Notes: a model not told the origin generated them from the sequence alone. Positions 17,354 to 26,105 are shown, counted from the stretch's first letter. The stretch is 64,000 nucleotides of DNA from Pelotomaculum propionicicum (GCF_004369225.1 NZ_QFFZ01000002.1:105438-169437); one strand, 5' to 3'. Program-made: numbers and translations.

Positions 17354-18056
17354 CCTTGCCCAGTTGGTTAATTATTTTATCTGACAACTGAATAAACTTT
17401 CCCACTAAAAAGGGTTCGAACTGAGAGCCACTGCAACTTTCTAACTCTTTCAAACTCTGTTCCAAGTTCTTGCTTTCCTGATAGGGCCTATCCGAACTCA
17501 TGGCTTCATAGGCGTCCGCTAAAGCAAGTAATTTTGCGCCAAGTGGTATTTTATTTCCTGGGACTCCATAGTATCCATTACCGTCCCATCTTTCATGATG
17601 GTAATTTATCAGAGAAAGAAAAGATCGAGCCCAGGGATAAGGTGTAAGGATCTCGACACCTAGTACCGGATGTTTCTTTACGATTTTCCATTCTTCCTCA
17701 ATTAATTTTTCTGATTTATTCAGTATCTTGATATCGATTTTGGTCTTTCCTATATCGTGAAGTAATCCAGCGTTTTTAATTAAAAATAGAAATATCTCTT
17801 CCTCCGGCAAGTTCAAGTAGTACGCAAAGCTGGCAGCAATTATCGCAACGTTAAGCGAATGTTGATAAATCTCATAACTGTAATCGGCAATATTCTTAAC
17901 TAAAACACTTAATTCTTCAAGCAACAATTCCATGCCCCTTTCCTTATGTTGTGTTTTTTGTTTCGAAAAAGGGCAAATAAAAAATATACCATTTCTTTCC
18001 GCAACCTGACAATCATAGCAGCCGATCTGCTTTAGATTCACGGCTTTGTGTCCCAC
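17316..18056 (-). CDS. HD-GYP-like phosphodiesterase with cysteine N-terminus
   Basis: 246 residues. The HD domain shows LLHDIGKTKI, then HHERWDGNGYYG and LADAYEAMSSDRPYQ, the order seen in HD-GYP proteins that hydrolyse c-di-GMP. The GYP triplet reads GYY, so catalytic activity or substrate may differ. The first 30 residues have three Cys (CYDCQ and CPF), possibly a metal or redox element, unlike standard family members. The start at 18056 is not certain; an in-frame ATG (MELLLEEL) lies about 41 codons in. First gene of the AT-rich cluster, divergent from an XRE regulator. Confidence 0.8.
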   Translation of the reverse strand: MGHKAVNLKQIGCYDCQVAERNGIFFICPFSKQKTQHKERGMELLLEELSVLVKNIADYSYEIYQHSLNVAIIAASFAYYLNLPEEEIFLFLIKNAGLLHDIGKTKIDIKILNKSEKLIEEEWKIVKKHPVLGVEILTPYPWARSFLSLINYHHERWDGNGYYGVPGNKIPLGAKLLALADAYEAMSSDRPYQESKNLEQSLKELESCSGSQFEPFLVGKFIQLSDKIINQLGKDGVFKIGVHQFK

Positions 18057-18153
18057 TCTTTCGAGGTGGTTTACCCTTTATAGAAACAGTAAATCTACTT
18101 ATATATACATTCTTCAACAATTATACAACTATCTTTTTGCAATATCAATTGTA

Positions 18154-18181
18154 TTACATAAAAACAATTTATTGGTATAGT
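18154..18181 (+). promoter_or_regulatory. Possible sigma-A promoter for the XRE regulator
   Basis: TTACAT and TATAGT separated by 16 bp, 62 bp upstream of the XRE ATG at 18243, in the divergent gap with the HD-GYP-like gene. Confidence 0.35.
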
Positions 18182-18242
18182 ATTTGTACCATAAGGGCAT
18201 TTTTTAAAATCAGATATTTCAACAAGGGGATTGTAAAATTAA

Positions 18243-18575
18243 ATGTCTGAATTATTAAGAATATGCGGGAGAAATATTCGCCAATATCGCAAAAAAAAGG
18301 ACCTAACCCTGGGCAAAATGTCCCGTGGTTTAGGTATCACCGGCGCTTATTTAGGTTACCTTGAAAGAGGACAGAGGAATCCATCGCTTTTAACTCTGGG
18401 GAAAATTGCAGATATATTGGAAATTTCACCGGATTTACTCCTGCGAAAGCCTCAAGATAAATTCGATGAGGCACTGAATGGACTACACGACTTGCTTGTT
18501 CAGTTCAAAGAAGTTGAACATGTTATTTTTTTAAAGGAAGTAATGGAATCATATTTGAGGCTGTTATTGAAATAA
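18243..18575 (+). CDS. XRE-family transcriptional regulator
   Basis: 110 residues. An N-terminal helix-turn-helix (residues about 7-65) reads IRQYRKKKDLTLGKMSRGLG then GAYLGYLERGQRNPSLLTLG, a clear Cro/C1-type motif like SinR. The C-terminal 40 residues are a helical, probably dimerising tail. It is divergent from the c-di-GMP cluster and may control it or itself; no operator could be proven. AT-rich like that cluster, so probably the same acquired block. Confidence 0.88.
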   Translation: MSELLRICGRNIRQYRKKKDLTLGKMSRGLGITGAYLGYLERGQRNPSLLTLGKIADILEISPDLLLRKPQDKFDEALNGLHDLLVQFKEVEHVIFLKEVMESYLRLLLK

Positions 18576-18784
18576 CTTAATTTAAACAGGTTATTGTACA
18601 ACTTTGTTTTTTTACTTTGAGCAGATGAACAACGGAATAATAAGGCTTGGGAGTGTTAATATTGGATACGAGTGGTATAACCCTTCCTCAGCAGTTAATA
18701 AGATAGGAATATTTTTATTATTTACTGGAAAAAATAAGTAAAATTTAATCTGTAAAAAACAGCCAATGGCCAATAACTTATAAG

Positions 18785-19543
18785 TTAAACCCACCCTTTT
18801 TTTATTGCCCCGGCGATGACTGTCAGTGCTTCGTCCTTATAAAAGTATTCCTTGTGGCCTTTAACAGGGTCAAAGGGGTTGATGGTAAACTCAATATGTT
18901 CATCCAGCTCTTTTTGTATTTTGGGAACCATTTGCGGCAGGGCAATGTCCAGAACGCCCGCGACATTGGTCATACGTCCCACGGCCGGCCTGGTGTCCAG
19001 GTCAACCCTGTCCAGTACACCTTGTTTGAACCAGTACAGCGGGCTGCCCACCATAATCAGATGCGAGACCTTTTTAGCGGCAGTTTCATTTTGCTTGAGG
19101 GCACAATATGAAACTATGGCGCCCAGGCTGTAGCCTACCAGCACTACCGGCGGGACACAGGCGTCGATCGATTCATAAAGGCGGTTATTTACCGCCCAGT
19201 GGGTTTGGTCCAGGCAAAGATAGGTAAAAATATCGCCAAAACTGTCAACCACAATATTTGCAAATTTTTTTGCCGTTTCAATACCTTTTGCAAAAGAAAA
19301 ACGTTGCAGGCTGGTTTCTTTTGCCGCCGTTTCCCTCAGGGAATCGATTTTCAGCTGGATTGTTTTATCCCTGAGCGCTTCCTCCCTGGGGCCCGGAACC
19401 AGGTCGTAATAATAAACTCCTGCGAACTGATCCTCATTCAACTCAATGCCTTGCCCGGCCAGCGCCTGCCGCAGCGGCTCTGACCATGCCTGCCAGTAAT
19501 TACGGTCATCGCTGTGGCCCATGCCGTGCACAAATAAAATCAT
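18785..19543 (-). CDS. Alpha/beta hydrolase (lipase-like)
   Basis: 252 residues from the ATG at 19543 (MILFVHGMGHSDDRN); a GTG at 19567 is also open but adds non-conserved residues. VHGMG is the oxyanion-hole HG motif. The nucleophile elbow is GYSLG in VVLVGYSLGAIVSYCALK near residue 133. A late histidine (VKGHKEYFY) could complete the triad. No signal peptide. Substrate is unknown; the family covers esterases, lipases and thioesterases. Single gene, not obviously in an operon. Confidence 0.72.
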   Translation of the reverse strand: MILFVHGMGHSDDRNYWQAWSEPLRQALAGQGIELNEDQFAGVYYYDLVPGPREEALRDKTIQLKIDSLRETAAKETSLQRFSFAKGIETAKKFANIVVDSFGDIFTYLCLDQTHWAVNNRLYESIDACVPPVVLVGYSLGAIVSYCALKQNETAAKKVSHLIMVGSPLYWFKQGVLDRVDLDTRPAVGRMTNVAGVLDIALPQMVPKIQKELDEHIEFTINPFDPVKGHKEYFYKDEALTVIAGAIKKGWV

Positions 19544-19623
19544 CCCAAAGCTGATACCCCCGTGCACTAAATTTATACATAATATTCCGGCGGTATTTTA
19601 ATTGTCAACCCGGGATGTTAAAA

Positions 19624-19640
19624 CCCGCCACGCAGGCGGG
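19624..19640 (-). terminator. Terminator after the zinc-ribbon gene
   Basis: CCCGCC / GGCGGG stem with a 5-base loop. Read on the - strand it is followed by TTTTAA and lies 12 bp after the stop of the gene ending at 19652. Confidence 0.6.
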
Positions 19641-19651
19641 CTTTCGAGTGA

Positions 19652-19819
19652 TTATTTGAGCAAAAAAATCGAGTCCCGGCTGCAGGCCACAAATTCCTCC
19701 CTGACATCGCCGCATTGCTTGCAGACAACGGTAAGCACGTCGCAGAGGTCGCTTTGAGAAACATAAACGTCGAACCCCACGGGGTCTTCATTGCCGCAAT
19801 CGCACATGAATCTAATCAT
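19652..19819 (-). CDS. Small zinc-ribbon protein
   Basis: 55 residues from the ATG at 19819, which has AGAGGTGAT upstream; earlier in-frame starts lack one. Two cysteine pairs, CDCGN near the N-terminus and CKQCGD in the middle, fit a zinc ribbon. No known function. Its own terminator follows. Confidence 0.65.
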   Translation of the reverse strand: MIRFMCDCGNEDPVGFDVYVSQSDLCDVLTVVCKQCGDVREEFVACSRDSIFLLK

Positions 19820-19885
19820 AATATCACCTCTGCCCATTTTCATATGAATTCGACAAAGGCGCCCGTTATCCTCTATTTCTTAATG

Positions 19886-20569
19886 TTAATATCTGACAGT
19901 CTGTTTTCTGGTGGCAAAAAATTTTACCAGCAGCGCTCCGGCTACAAAGCCGCCTATGTGAGCCCAGTAGGCGACACCTTGCGCTGCCTGGGCGGAAAGG
20001 CTGGCGGTGCCGCTGAGGATCTGCAGGAAAAACCAGATACCCAGAAATACCACGGCAGGGATAGGCACGATCGGGATAAATATGAAAAGAAATACCAGTG
20101 TCAGCACCCTGGCCCGGGGGAAAAGAATCAGGTATGCCCCCAAAACCCCGGCGATGGCGCCGCTGGCGCCGATTAAAGGTGTTTTGGACGCCGGAGAGGA
20201 CAGGATGTGTGCAATCGTGGCCAAATAACCTGTCAGAAGGTAAAAAACAAGGTATTTGAAATGGCCCATACGGTCTTCAACATTATCACCGAAGATCCAG
20301 AGGTAAAGCATGTTGCTTAATACATGCAGCCAACCCCCGTGAAAAAACATGGTGGCCGTCAGCCGCGCCAACTGGTCTGCGTTGAGGCCCACAGTCACAA
20401 TCTGGGCCGGGATTACCGCGTGGGTATAGATAAACTGGTCCACATGCCTGCCCATAGACAGCTGATAGCCGAATACAACCAGGTTGGTAATAATCAGCAG
20501 CACATTGACAATTGGGAAAGTACTGGAAGGGATGTTATCTTTTAAAGGTATCACGGCTTGTTCCTCCAC
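19886..20569 (-). CDS. Rhomboid-family intramembrane serine protease
   Basis: 227 residues with six to seven hydrophobic segments. The catalytic serine lies in GASGAIAGVLGAY (about residue 135) and the catalytic histidine in AHIGGFVAGALL near the C-terminus. The L1 loop element HGGWLHVLSNMLYLWIFGDN is present. The family cleaves transmembrane segments of other proteins; target unknown. Divergent from nothing obvious; lies between the zinc-ribbon and sirtuin genes on the same strand with a 120-bp gap. Confidence 0.92.
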   Translation of the reverse strand: MEEQAVIPLKDNIPSSTFPIVNVLLIITNLVVFGYQLSMGRHVDQFIYTHAVIPAQIVTVGLNADQLARLTATMFFHGGWLHVLSNMLYLWIFGDNVEDRMGHFKYLVFYLLTGYLATIAHILSSPASKTPLIGASGAIAGVLGAYLILFPRARVLTLVFLFIFIPIVPIPAVVFLGIWFFLQILSGTASLSAQAAQGVAYWAHIGGFVAGALLVKFFATRKQTVRY

Positions 20570-20688
20570 CTGACAAATTCAGTATCATTATACTCTCCTT
20601 TGCCCTTTAGTTCCTCCCGCAGCCCAGGAAAACTTTTTTTAGTTTCCCCCGGCGCCAAGATCATTAAAGAAGGGCAATACTGCCAATT

Positions 20689-21435
20689 TTACTGCAGGTC
20701 TAAAGCGGCAAGCACATCCGTCAGGACCTGTCCGGCTTTTTCGTTGATGACCACTTTAGCCAGATAATCAAAGGGCGTAGGCTCTTTGTTGATGATAGCC
20801 ACCTGCAGGGCCTCTTCCGCCAGCCCCGCGACCGGGTATACCTGAAGGCTGCTCCCGACCACAATAAGAAGCTGGCATAATCTTACAGCCCGGGAGGCCC
20901 AGTAAAAGTCCTCTCCCAGCGGGTCCTCAAAAAGCACAACATCCAGGCGCAGCACACCCTGGCATTTTTGACAGCGGGGCGGGTTAATCCCCGAGTTAAA
21001 CTGGTTGACCAGGACATCCAGGGGATAACTCTTCTCACAATCCATACAATGGCATGTCCGCAGGTGGCCGTGGACTTCCCAGACCGTTTTTGAGCCTGCC
21101 TTAAGGTGCAGGCCGTCGATGTTCTGCGTGATCACCCCGGTAAGCAGCCGTTCCCGCTCCAGCCTGGCCAGAGCATGGTGGGCGGCGTTGGGTTGGGCGC
21201 CCGCATAGCGTGTCCAGCGGTCCAGGTTTATTGCATAGAAAGTGGCCGGGTCCCGCCTTAAGGCCGATACAGTGGCGACTTTGACCGGGTCGAATTTAGT
21301 CCACAGGCCGGTGCCCGGACTGCGAAAATCCGGGATGCCGCTTTCGGTGCTGATACCGGCGCCGGTAAGGGCCAGTGTATAAGTCGATTTTTCTATAAGT
21401 CCGGCCAATAATTGAATCTTTTGATCATAGTTCAT
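20689..21435 (-). CDS. cobB: NAD-dependent protein deacylase, sirtuin
   Basis: 248 residues from the ATG at 21435, with AGGGTG upstream; the longer frame upstream is not conserved. NAD-binding motifs LTGAGISTESGIPDFRSPGTG, cut here to GAGIS...GIPDFRS, and QNIDGLH are present, as is the catalytic histidine in WEVHGH. The zinc site is CHCMDC and CQKCQG. SIR2 enzymes remove acyl groups from lysine using NAD. Standard length for bacterial class U/III sirtuins. Confidence 0.94.
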   Translation of the reverse strand: MNYDQKIQLLAGLIEKSTYTLALTGAGISTESGIPDFRSPGTGLWTKFDPVKVATVSALRRDPATFYAINLDRWTRYAGAQPNAAHHALARLERERLLTGVITQNIDGLHLKAGSKTVWEVHGHLRTCHCMDCEKSYPLDVLVNQFNSGINPPRCQKCQGVLRLDVVLFEDPLGEDFYWASRAVRLCQLLIVVGSSLQVYPVAGLAEEALQVAIINKEPTPFDYLAKVVINEKAGQVLTDVLAALDLQ

Positions 21436-21550
21436 TTTTTCACCCTGTTTCCACTTTATAATTCCGATTCGCACCTGACATTTTTTCCTGCATTTTAATA
21501 CTATCATAATAACCACCGGCAGCAAATATAAATCCCGGCGTTACCGGGAC

Positions 21551-21775
21551 TTATTCTTCCGGGATATAATCAACTAAATCATCCAGGGTGATTTCAGGGC
21601 AGTAAGGCTGTAACTTTTCTTTGATTCTGCACAATGCTGCCAGGGTAGGCTGAATTTTTTGTTCCTCCCATCTCTCCACGATCCAGGCGGAAAAACCGGT
21701 AACCCCGGTAAATTGCTTGTACTCCTGCAGGCCTGACTGCTGCCGCCAATACTTGACTCTATTTTTTAAAGGCAT
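21551..21775 (-). CDS. Small helix-turn-helix protein
   Basis: 74 residues. The sequence LQEYKQFTGVTGFSAWIVERW followed by LAALCRIKEKLQ looks like an XRE-type helix-turn-helix with recognition helix near residues 25-38. The acidic tail ends DDLVDYIPEE. Likely a small DNA-binding regulator; target unknown. It is divergent from the polysaccharide deacetylase gene with 140 bp between. Confidence 0.6.
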   Translation of the reverse strand: MPLKNRVKYWRQQSGLQEYKQFTGVTGFSAWIVERWEEQKIQPTLAALCRIKEKLQPYCPEITLDDLVDYIPEE

Positions 21776-21918
21776 ATGGTAAAACCCTCCCGCCCAATAT
21801 TCTATGCAAAAAAGATTATGTAATGTCTGTTAATATTCTATTGAAAAGTAGGATTTACCAGAAAACTGTCGAAAGGATCAAGTCTGATAATACTATAATA
21901 CTGAAAGGAACCAGGACT

Positions 21919-22746
21919 ATGCCTTACAAATTGTTTTTCCTGCTGCTAATCGCAGCCTCCCTGCTTTCCGGGTGCGGCAGGGTTACCACCAACGCCGCGG
22001 CGACCCCGGATGAACCACAAAGCCGGACAAGCGCTTCAACTACAGAAAATGAACCGGCGCCCGCGCCTCCAGTCCCGGCAGACCCGAATAAGAAAGTCTA
22101 CCTCACCTTTGACGACGGGCCAAACTCACACTACACCGGGCTGGTCCTTGATATCTTAAAAAGATACAATGTAAAAGCCACTTTCGTTGTCATAGGAAGC
22201 AACGTTGAAAAAAATCCGGCGGTCTTGCAAAGGATCCTGGATGAAGGACACAACCTGGTTAACCACACTTACAGCCACGATTATAAAATCATCTATGCCA
22301 GCCCCCAGGCTTTTCTGGCCGACCTTGAAAAATGCAATAACGCCATAGGTAAAACCGGGCATGAAGCAAAAATTTATCGAGCTCCCGGCGGCCCTTCAAA
22401 AATGGAAAAATCTTATTATGACTATTTAAGCCGGTACGGTTACAAATCACTGGAGTGGAATGTTTCATCCGCTGACAGCGACCCTAGAGGCGTGAGTCCC
22501 GAGCAAATCATTAATAATGTGAAAAACGGCGTTATACAAATGGAAAAAGCGGGCAGGCCGCCGATTATCCTGATGCATGACGGTACCGAGATTAATATAA
22601 ACGTGGAAAATCCTGGCGCCGCAGTCCAGAATTATATTAAAAGCCGCGAGAGCGATATAGCCGCGCTGCCGGTGATAATTGAATTTTTGCAGGCCAGAGG
22701 CTATACCTTTGCAGGTGTGGATGCAAACACCCCTTCGGCCTGGTAA
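21919..22746 (+). CDS. Polysaccharide deacetylase lipoprotein
   Basis: 275 residues from the ATG at 21919, preceded by GAAAGGAACC. Lipoprotein signal MPYKLFFLLLIAASLLSGCG with lipobox LLSGC, then a Pro/Ala-rich linker. The NodB domain starts KKVYLTFDDGPN with the metal-binding TFDDGP motif; NHTYSH gives the H-x3-H site, and RAPGG and ILMHD follow. This is carbohydrate esterase family 4, acting on peptidoglycan or other N-acetyl glycans at the outer face of the membrane. PdaA-like proteins of sporulation have this layout, but no specific link is visible here. Confidence 0.9.
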   Translation: MPYKLFFLLLIAASLLSGCGRVTTNAAATPDEPQSRTSASTTENEPAPAPPVPADPNKKVYLTFDDGPNSHYTGLVLDILKRYNVKATFVVIGSNVEKNPAVLQRILDEGHNLVNHTYSHDYKIIYASPQAFLADLEKCNNAIGKTGHEAKIYRAPGGPSKMEKSYYDYLSRYGYKSLEWNVSSADSDPRGVSPEQIINNVKNGVIQMEKAGRPPIILMHDGTEININVENPGAAVQNYIKSRESDIAALPVIIEFLQARGYTFAGVDANTPSAW

Positions 22747-22755
22747 AAAGTTCCG

Positions 22756-22784
22756 GGAGGCAGAAGGACTGTCCCCCTGCTTCC
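22756..22784 (+). terminator. Hairpin between convergent genes
   Basis: GGAGGCAG pairs with CTGCTTCC (8 bp, one G-T), loop 13 bases, followed by TTTAAT. The GGGA/GTCC-type sequence also resembles dispersed intergenic palindromes. Confidence 0.4.
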
Positions 22785-22785
22785 T

Positions 22786-23859
22786 TTAATCTAATGGGTC
22801 GATTTCCTCTAATGATTTACCAAAGTAAATGCTGCCCGCGGCCAATAAAAAGTTGAGAGCGGCGAAAAACAGGTAAACCAGGCTAAGTCCCGCGTAGTCT
22901 TTTAACAAAAAGTGGCCGCCATACAAAAGGATCCCGTATAAAAAGTAGCTTTTTGCTTTTTTTCTGGAACTGAAAGTTGACTCCAACAGGGATGCCGCTG
23001 CGGTTTCCAAGGCAGCCCTAAGCTTTTTGCCGGCAGTCTCAACCGTTGTGCCGGACACAGCCGCGCTGCCCAGAAAAGCTGCGGAGCCGGCCTGCCGGGC
23101 CAAATCCATCAGCCTGTACCTGTCTACAGGCTTTATGTTTATGCCTCTGCGGGCAAACTCCCTGATTACCGGCAAAACCCCGGGCCCAAATTCCCCGGTG
23201 GTAACAAAAAGGCCATTTTTGTACCCGCCAAGCTGCAGGGCGCCGGCAAAAGCCCGGATCTCCCCGGGCAAAGCTTTATTGCCGGCTTCCAGAAGCCTGC
23301 AGTGAACAGCCAGGGGGCTCCCCTTATACACAGCCTCCAGGTCATACCCCTGGTCATGGTCCTGCTCCCCTGTTTTCCCTTCTGACTTCAGATTAACCTG
23401 CTGGAAACCAGGCAGCCTGGTTAAAATGTCCCGGACGTAAGTCCGAAAATCTTTTTGCGGGTTCATCTGTAAAATGTCTTCCATGAACTTTTGACCGGCC
23501 AACCAGAGGCTCTGCTGGTATTTACGCCTCTTTTCCCTAAGTCCTGAAACCTTTTTCAGAAAAAAGGCCGCCGCGGCTAAAACAGGAACTGACATTATCA
23601 GTGACGCGGCAGGCCTGCCGGTAAGGTTTGCCAGAAGCACAAAGCTTGCCAGCCATACCAGCAGCAGCCCTCCAACAATATCCACAGTTCTGCCCAGCAT
23701 GGACCTGGTATCTTCCTTGGGTTTCCGTAAAAAATACCGCACGGCGGCCCGCCTGCCCTGCCGTTCCCGCCAGCGCCTGAAATTCATCCGGAAACTCCGG
23801 CCTTTGAAAATAAACAATCCGTGCATTTTAAATCTTTTCAATCTTTCCGCAACCTCCAC
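22786..23859 (-). CDS. Membrane protein with Mrr-like (restriction-endonuclease fold) domain
   Basis: 357 residues. Two hydrophobic segments lie near residues 62-105 and a pair near the C-terminus (310-345). Between them, about 130-245, is an Mrr_cat-like region: YDLEAVYKGSPLAVHCRLLE, IRAFAGALQLGGYKNGLFVT and FARRGINIKPVDRYRLMDL. In active Mrr enzymes the core reads D...QxK; here the position reads HCR, so the lysine is Arg and the nuclease is probably inactive. Might be a membrane sensor derived from Mrr. The N-terminal start is uncertain. Confidence 0.65.
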   Translation of the reverse strand: MEVAERLKRFKMHGLFIFKGRSFRMNFRRWRERQGRRAAVRYFLRKPKEDTRSMLGRTVDIVGGLLLVWLASFVLLANLTGRPAASLIMSVPVLAAAAFFLKKVSGLREKRRKYQQSLWLAGQKFMEDILQMNPQKDFRTYVRDILTRLPGFQQVNLKSEGKTGEQDHDQGYDLEAVYKGSPLAVHCRLLEAGNKALPGEIRAFAGALQLGGYKNGLFVTTGEFGPGVLPVIREFARRGINIKPVDRYRLMDLARQAGSAAFLGSAAVSGTTVETAGKKLRAALETAAASLLESTFSSRKKAKSYFLYGILLYGGHFLLKDYAGLSLVYLFFAALNFLLAAGSIYFGKSLEEIDPLD

Positions 23860-23920
23860 AACCTTTTATGATCATTTTGTCCACTTTACAGGAAATTCTT
23901 ACCTGGACCGGTCAAAATGT

Positions 23921-23973
23921 TGAGACAAGGGCATTGAGACAAGGGGACGGTTCTCTTGTCTCACTTGTCTCAT
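23921..23973. repeat. Symmetric TGAGACAAG / CTTGTCTCA repeat
   Basis: Two direct copies of TGAGACAAGGG are followed, after a GACGGTTCT centre, by two copies of CTTGTCTCA. The unit forms nested hairpins. The central phrase GGGACGGTTCTCTTGTCTCA is the kind of intergenic palindrome associated with REP/RAYT elements in Firmicutes. A shorter fragment is at 16097. Confidence 0.55.
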
Positions 23974-24080
23974 GATTTATTTATTACCGGACACTCCACG
24001 AAAGTTTTTATCCTTTACTAGCGGGAGTTTATGTTGTTTAATGTTAATATCGTTAAAAATATACCGGGAGGCAGCGACAA

Positions 24081-25583
24081 ATGCTCTATGAAAGCACCAG
24101 AGGACAATATGGGCGGGTTTCAGCGGCAGAGGCCATTAAGCTGGGGCTGGCGCCGGACGGAGGGCTTTTCGTACCCTGCCGGGATGTAATCTTCACTGAA
24201 GAGCGGCTTATAAGTATGGCCGGCCTGAGTTACCAGGACAGGGCCATTCGAATCCTGGAAGAATACCTCGGCGATTATACCAGGGAAGAGATCGCGGCCT
24301 GTGTGAAGTTGGCCTACAGTGCTGAAAAGTTTGACGCCCCGGCAACAGCGCCGGTGCGCAAGTTGGATGATTCCCTATATGTTCTAGAATTATGGCACGG
24401 CCCCACCTGCGCCTTTAAAGACATGGCCCTGCAAATCCTGCCCCACCTTTTGACCCGGGCGGCGGCAAAAACAGGAGAGAAGTCATCTATTGTGATTCTG
24501 GTGGCGACCTCCGGCGACACCGGCAAGGCTGCCTTAGAAGGCTTTAAGGATGTGCCGGGGACCAGGATTATAGTTTTTTACCCGGAGCAGGGTGTCAGCG
24601 AGGTGCAAAAACTTCAGATGATCACCCAGGAAGGAAACAACGTGGCCGTGGTCGCTGTACGAGGCAACTTCGACGACGCCCAGACCGGTGTCAAGAGTAT
24701 ATTTGCTGACAAGGATTTTAACCAGGAACTGCAAAACAATAATTACAGGCTGTCTTCAGCCAATTCCATCAACTGGGGCCGGTTAGTGCCGCAAATCTCA
24801 TATTACTTCTCTGCTTATCTCGATCTTCTGGCCAAAGGCGAAGTAAATCGCGGTGAAAAAATAAATTTTGTGGTGCCCACAGGCAATTTCGGCAATATCC
24901 TGGCTGCTTATTATGCCAGGGAAATGGGACTTCCCGTCAACAAGCTGATCTGCGCCGCTAATTCCAACAACGTCCTTACAGACTTCATACGCACCGGTGT
25001 ATACGACCGCACCAGGCGGTTTTTAAAGACGATTTCTCCTTCTATGGACATCCTTATCTCCAGCAACCTGGAACGGCTGCTCTACCATCTTTCCGGCCGC
25101 AACCCGGAGAAAATCCGCCAGTGGATGGGTAGTTTAAACAAGACCGGCCAGTATCAGGTTGATGAAACTGTTTACAAACCGATCGGGCGGATATTTTGGT
25201 CTGATTTTGCCTCCGACAGCGACACTCTGGCAACAATCAAAGCTGTGCATCAGCGTTACGGGTACGTTATGGACACCCATACCGCGGTGGGGATGAGAGT
25301 CTATGAAAGATACCGCGAAGAAACCGGTGACGGGACTAAAACAGTTATAGCCTCAACCGCCAGCCCGTTCAAATTCAATGAAAGCGTTGTTAAAGCCATC
25401 CTGGGGGAAGATGCTGTCAAGGGCAAAAACGAGCTGGAACTGCTGGAAGTTTTAGCAGTAAAAAGCCGCCTTGAGATCCCGGCCGGGCTCCGGAACCTGG
25501 ATCAAAAGCCAGTGTTATTTAAAAATGTGGTCAGTAAAGAAGAAATGACTGAGGCTGTCAGGAATCTATTGTTGAAAAGTTAA
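24081..25583 (+). CDS. thrC: Threonine synthase
   Basis: 500 residues, the long bacterial/fungal class. It makes threonine from O-phosphohomoserine with pyridoxal phosphate. Seen: N-terminal YESTRGQYGRVSAAEAIKLG, the PLP lysine in HGPTCAFKDMALQ near residue 115, ATSGDTGKAALEGF, and SSANSINWGRLVPQISYYF. All are class-specific. The ribosome site GGGAGGC is 10 bases before the ATG. No T-box leader is evident upstream, only the symmetric repeat. Confidence 0.96.
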   Translation: MLYESTRGQYGRVSAAEAIKLGLAPDGGLFVPCRDVIFTEERLISMAGLSYQDRAIRILEEYLGDYTREEIAACVKLAYSAEKFDAPATAPVRKLDDSLYVLELWHGPTCAFKDMALQILPHLLTRAAAKTGEKSSIVILVATSGDTGKAALEGFKDVPGTRIIVFYPEQGVSEVQKLQMITQEGNNVAVVAVRGNFDDAQTGVKSIFADKDFNQELQNNNYRLSSANSINWGRLVPQISYYFSAYLDLLAKGEVNRGEKINFVVPTGNFGNILAAYYAREMGLPVNKLICAANSNNVLTDFIRTGVYDRTRRFLKTISPSMDILISSNLERLLYHLSGRNPEKIRQWMGSLNKTGQYQVDETVYKPIGRIFWSDFASDSDTLATIKAVHQRYGYVMDTHTAVGMRVYERYREETGDGTKTVIASTASPFKFNESVVKAILGEDAVKGKNELELLEVLAVKSRLEIPAGLRNLDQKPVLFKNVVSKEEMTEAVRNLLLKS

Positions 25584-25618
25584 AAAGCATAAAAATTCAA
25601 AATTCCCGATAAATACAC

Positions 25619-25641
25619 AAGGGCAGGCAAAACCTGTCCTT
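25619..25641 (+). terminator. Terminator after thrC
   Basis: AAGGGCAGG / CCTGTCCTT stem (9 bp, one G-T), 5-base loop, 36 bp after the stop. Confidence 0.5.
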
Positions 25642-25715
25642 ATCTGTTTATGACTCTATCCCTGGTCACAGATGGCAATATCTAAAAGACCAATATTCTT
25701 TTATAAAAAAAGAGT

Positions 25716-25735
25716 GAAAGTTACCCGCCACTTTC
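25716..25735. terminator. Short hairpin with T-runs on both strands
   Basis: GAAAGT / ACTTTC stem. The + strand continues GTTTTGTTTT and the - strand continues ACTCTTTTTTT, so it can end thrC transcripts and the - strand Nudix operon, whose last gene stops at 25753. Confidence 0.5.
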
Positions 25736-25752
25736 GTTTTGTTTTGCTCGTT

Positions 25753-26031
25753 TTAATCAAGGCTTTTAGTATATACCTGCTTTTCCCTGCTTCTGCCTTG
25801 TGAGCCGCCCAGCATCTGGCCGGCCACGGCCGCCGCCAGGTTGAGGGGAATATCCCAGGCACTGAGGCCAAGCCTTACCCGGAGGAAGATAATCAGCGGA
25901 ATGGACAGGTGAACTGCCAGGAACCAGTTGGCGGAGAACTTTTTCACTGTGGCCCGCCACCGCCCCAAAGGCAGGTTGCAGATAAAGGAGAAAACAGCGA
26001 GGCCCGCGGCTGCAAGTATACTATGGGGCAT
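25753..26031 (-). CDS. Small membrane protein
   Basis: 92 residues from the ATG at 26031, with GCAGGTGAG upstream. Two or three hydrophobic segments (SILAAAGLAVFSFICNLPLG; FLAVHLSIPLIIFLRVRLGL; IPLNLAAAVAGQMLGG). The GRWRATVKKFSANWFLAVHL part recalls small conserved membrane proteins of Peptococcaceae, but I cannot name a family. 75 bp after the Nudix gene on the same strand, so probably co-transcribed. Confidence 0.6.
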   Translation of the reverse strand: MPHSILAAAGLAVFSFICNLPLGRWRATVKKFSANWFLAVHLSIPLIIFLRVRLGLSAWDIPLNLAAAVAGQMLGGSQGRSREKQVYTKSLD

Positions 26032-26105
26032 ATAACTCACCTGCTCGTTGATTATAACAATATTATAACTGAATAGGGCCCGGACAGCGTAAAAAGTTTC
26101 TGAAT

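Noticed and set aside
23880..24080. T-box leader upstream of thrC
   Set aside because: The gap contains the symmetric repeat but not the conserved T-box sequence or an antiterminator.
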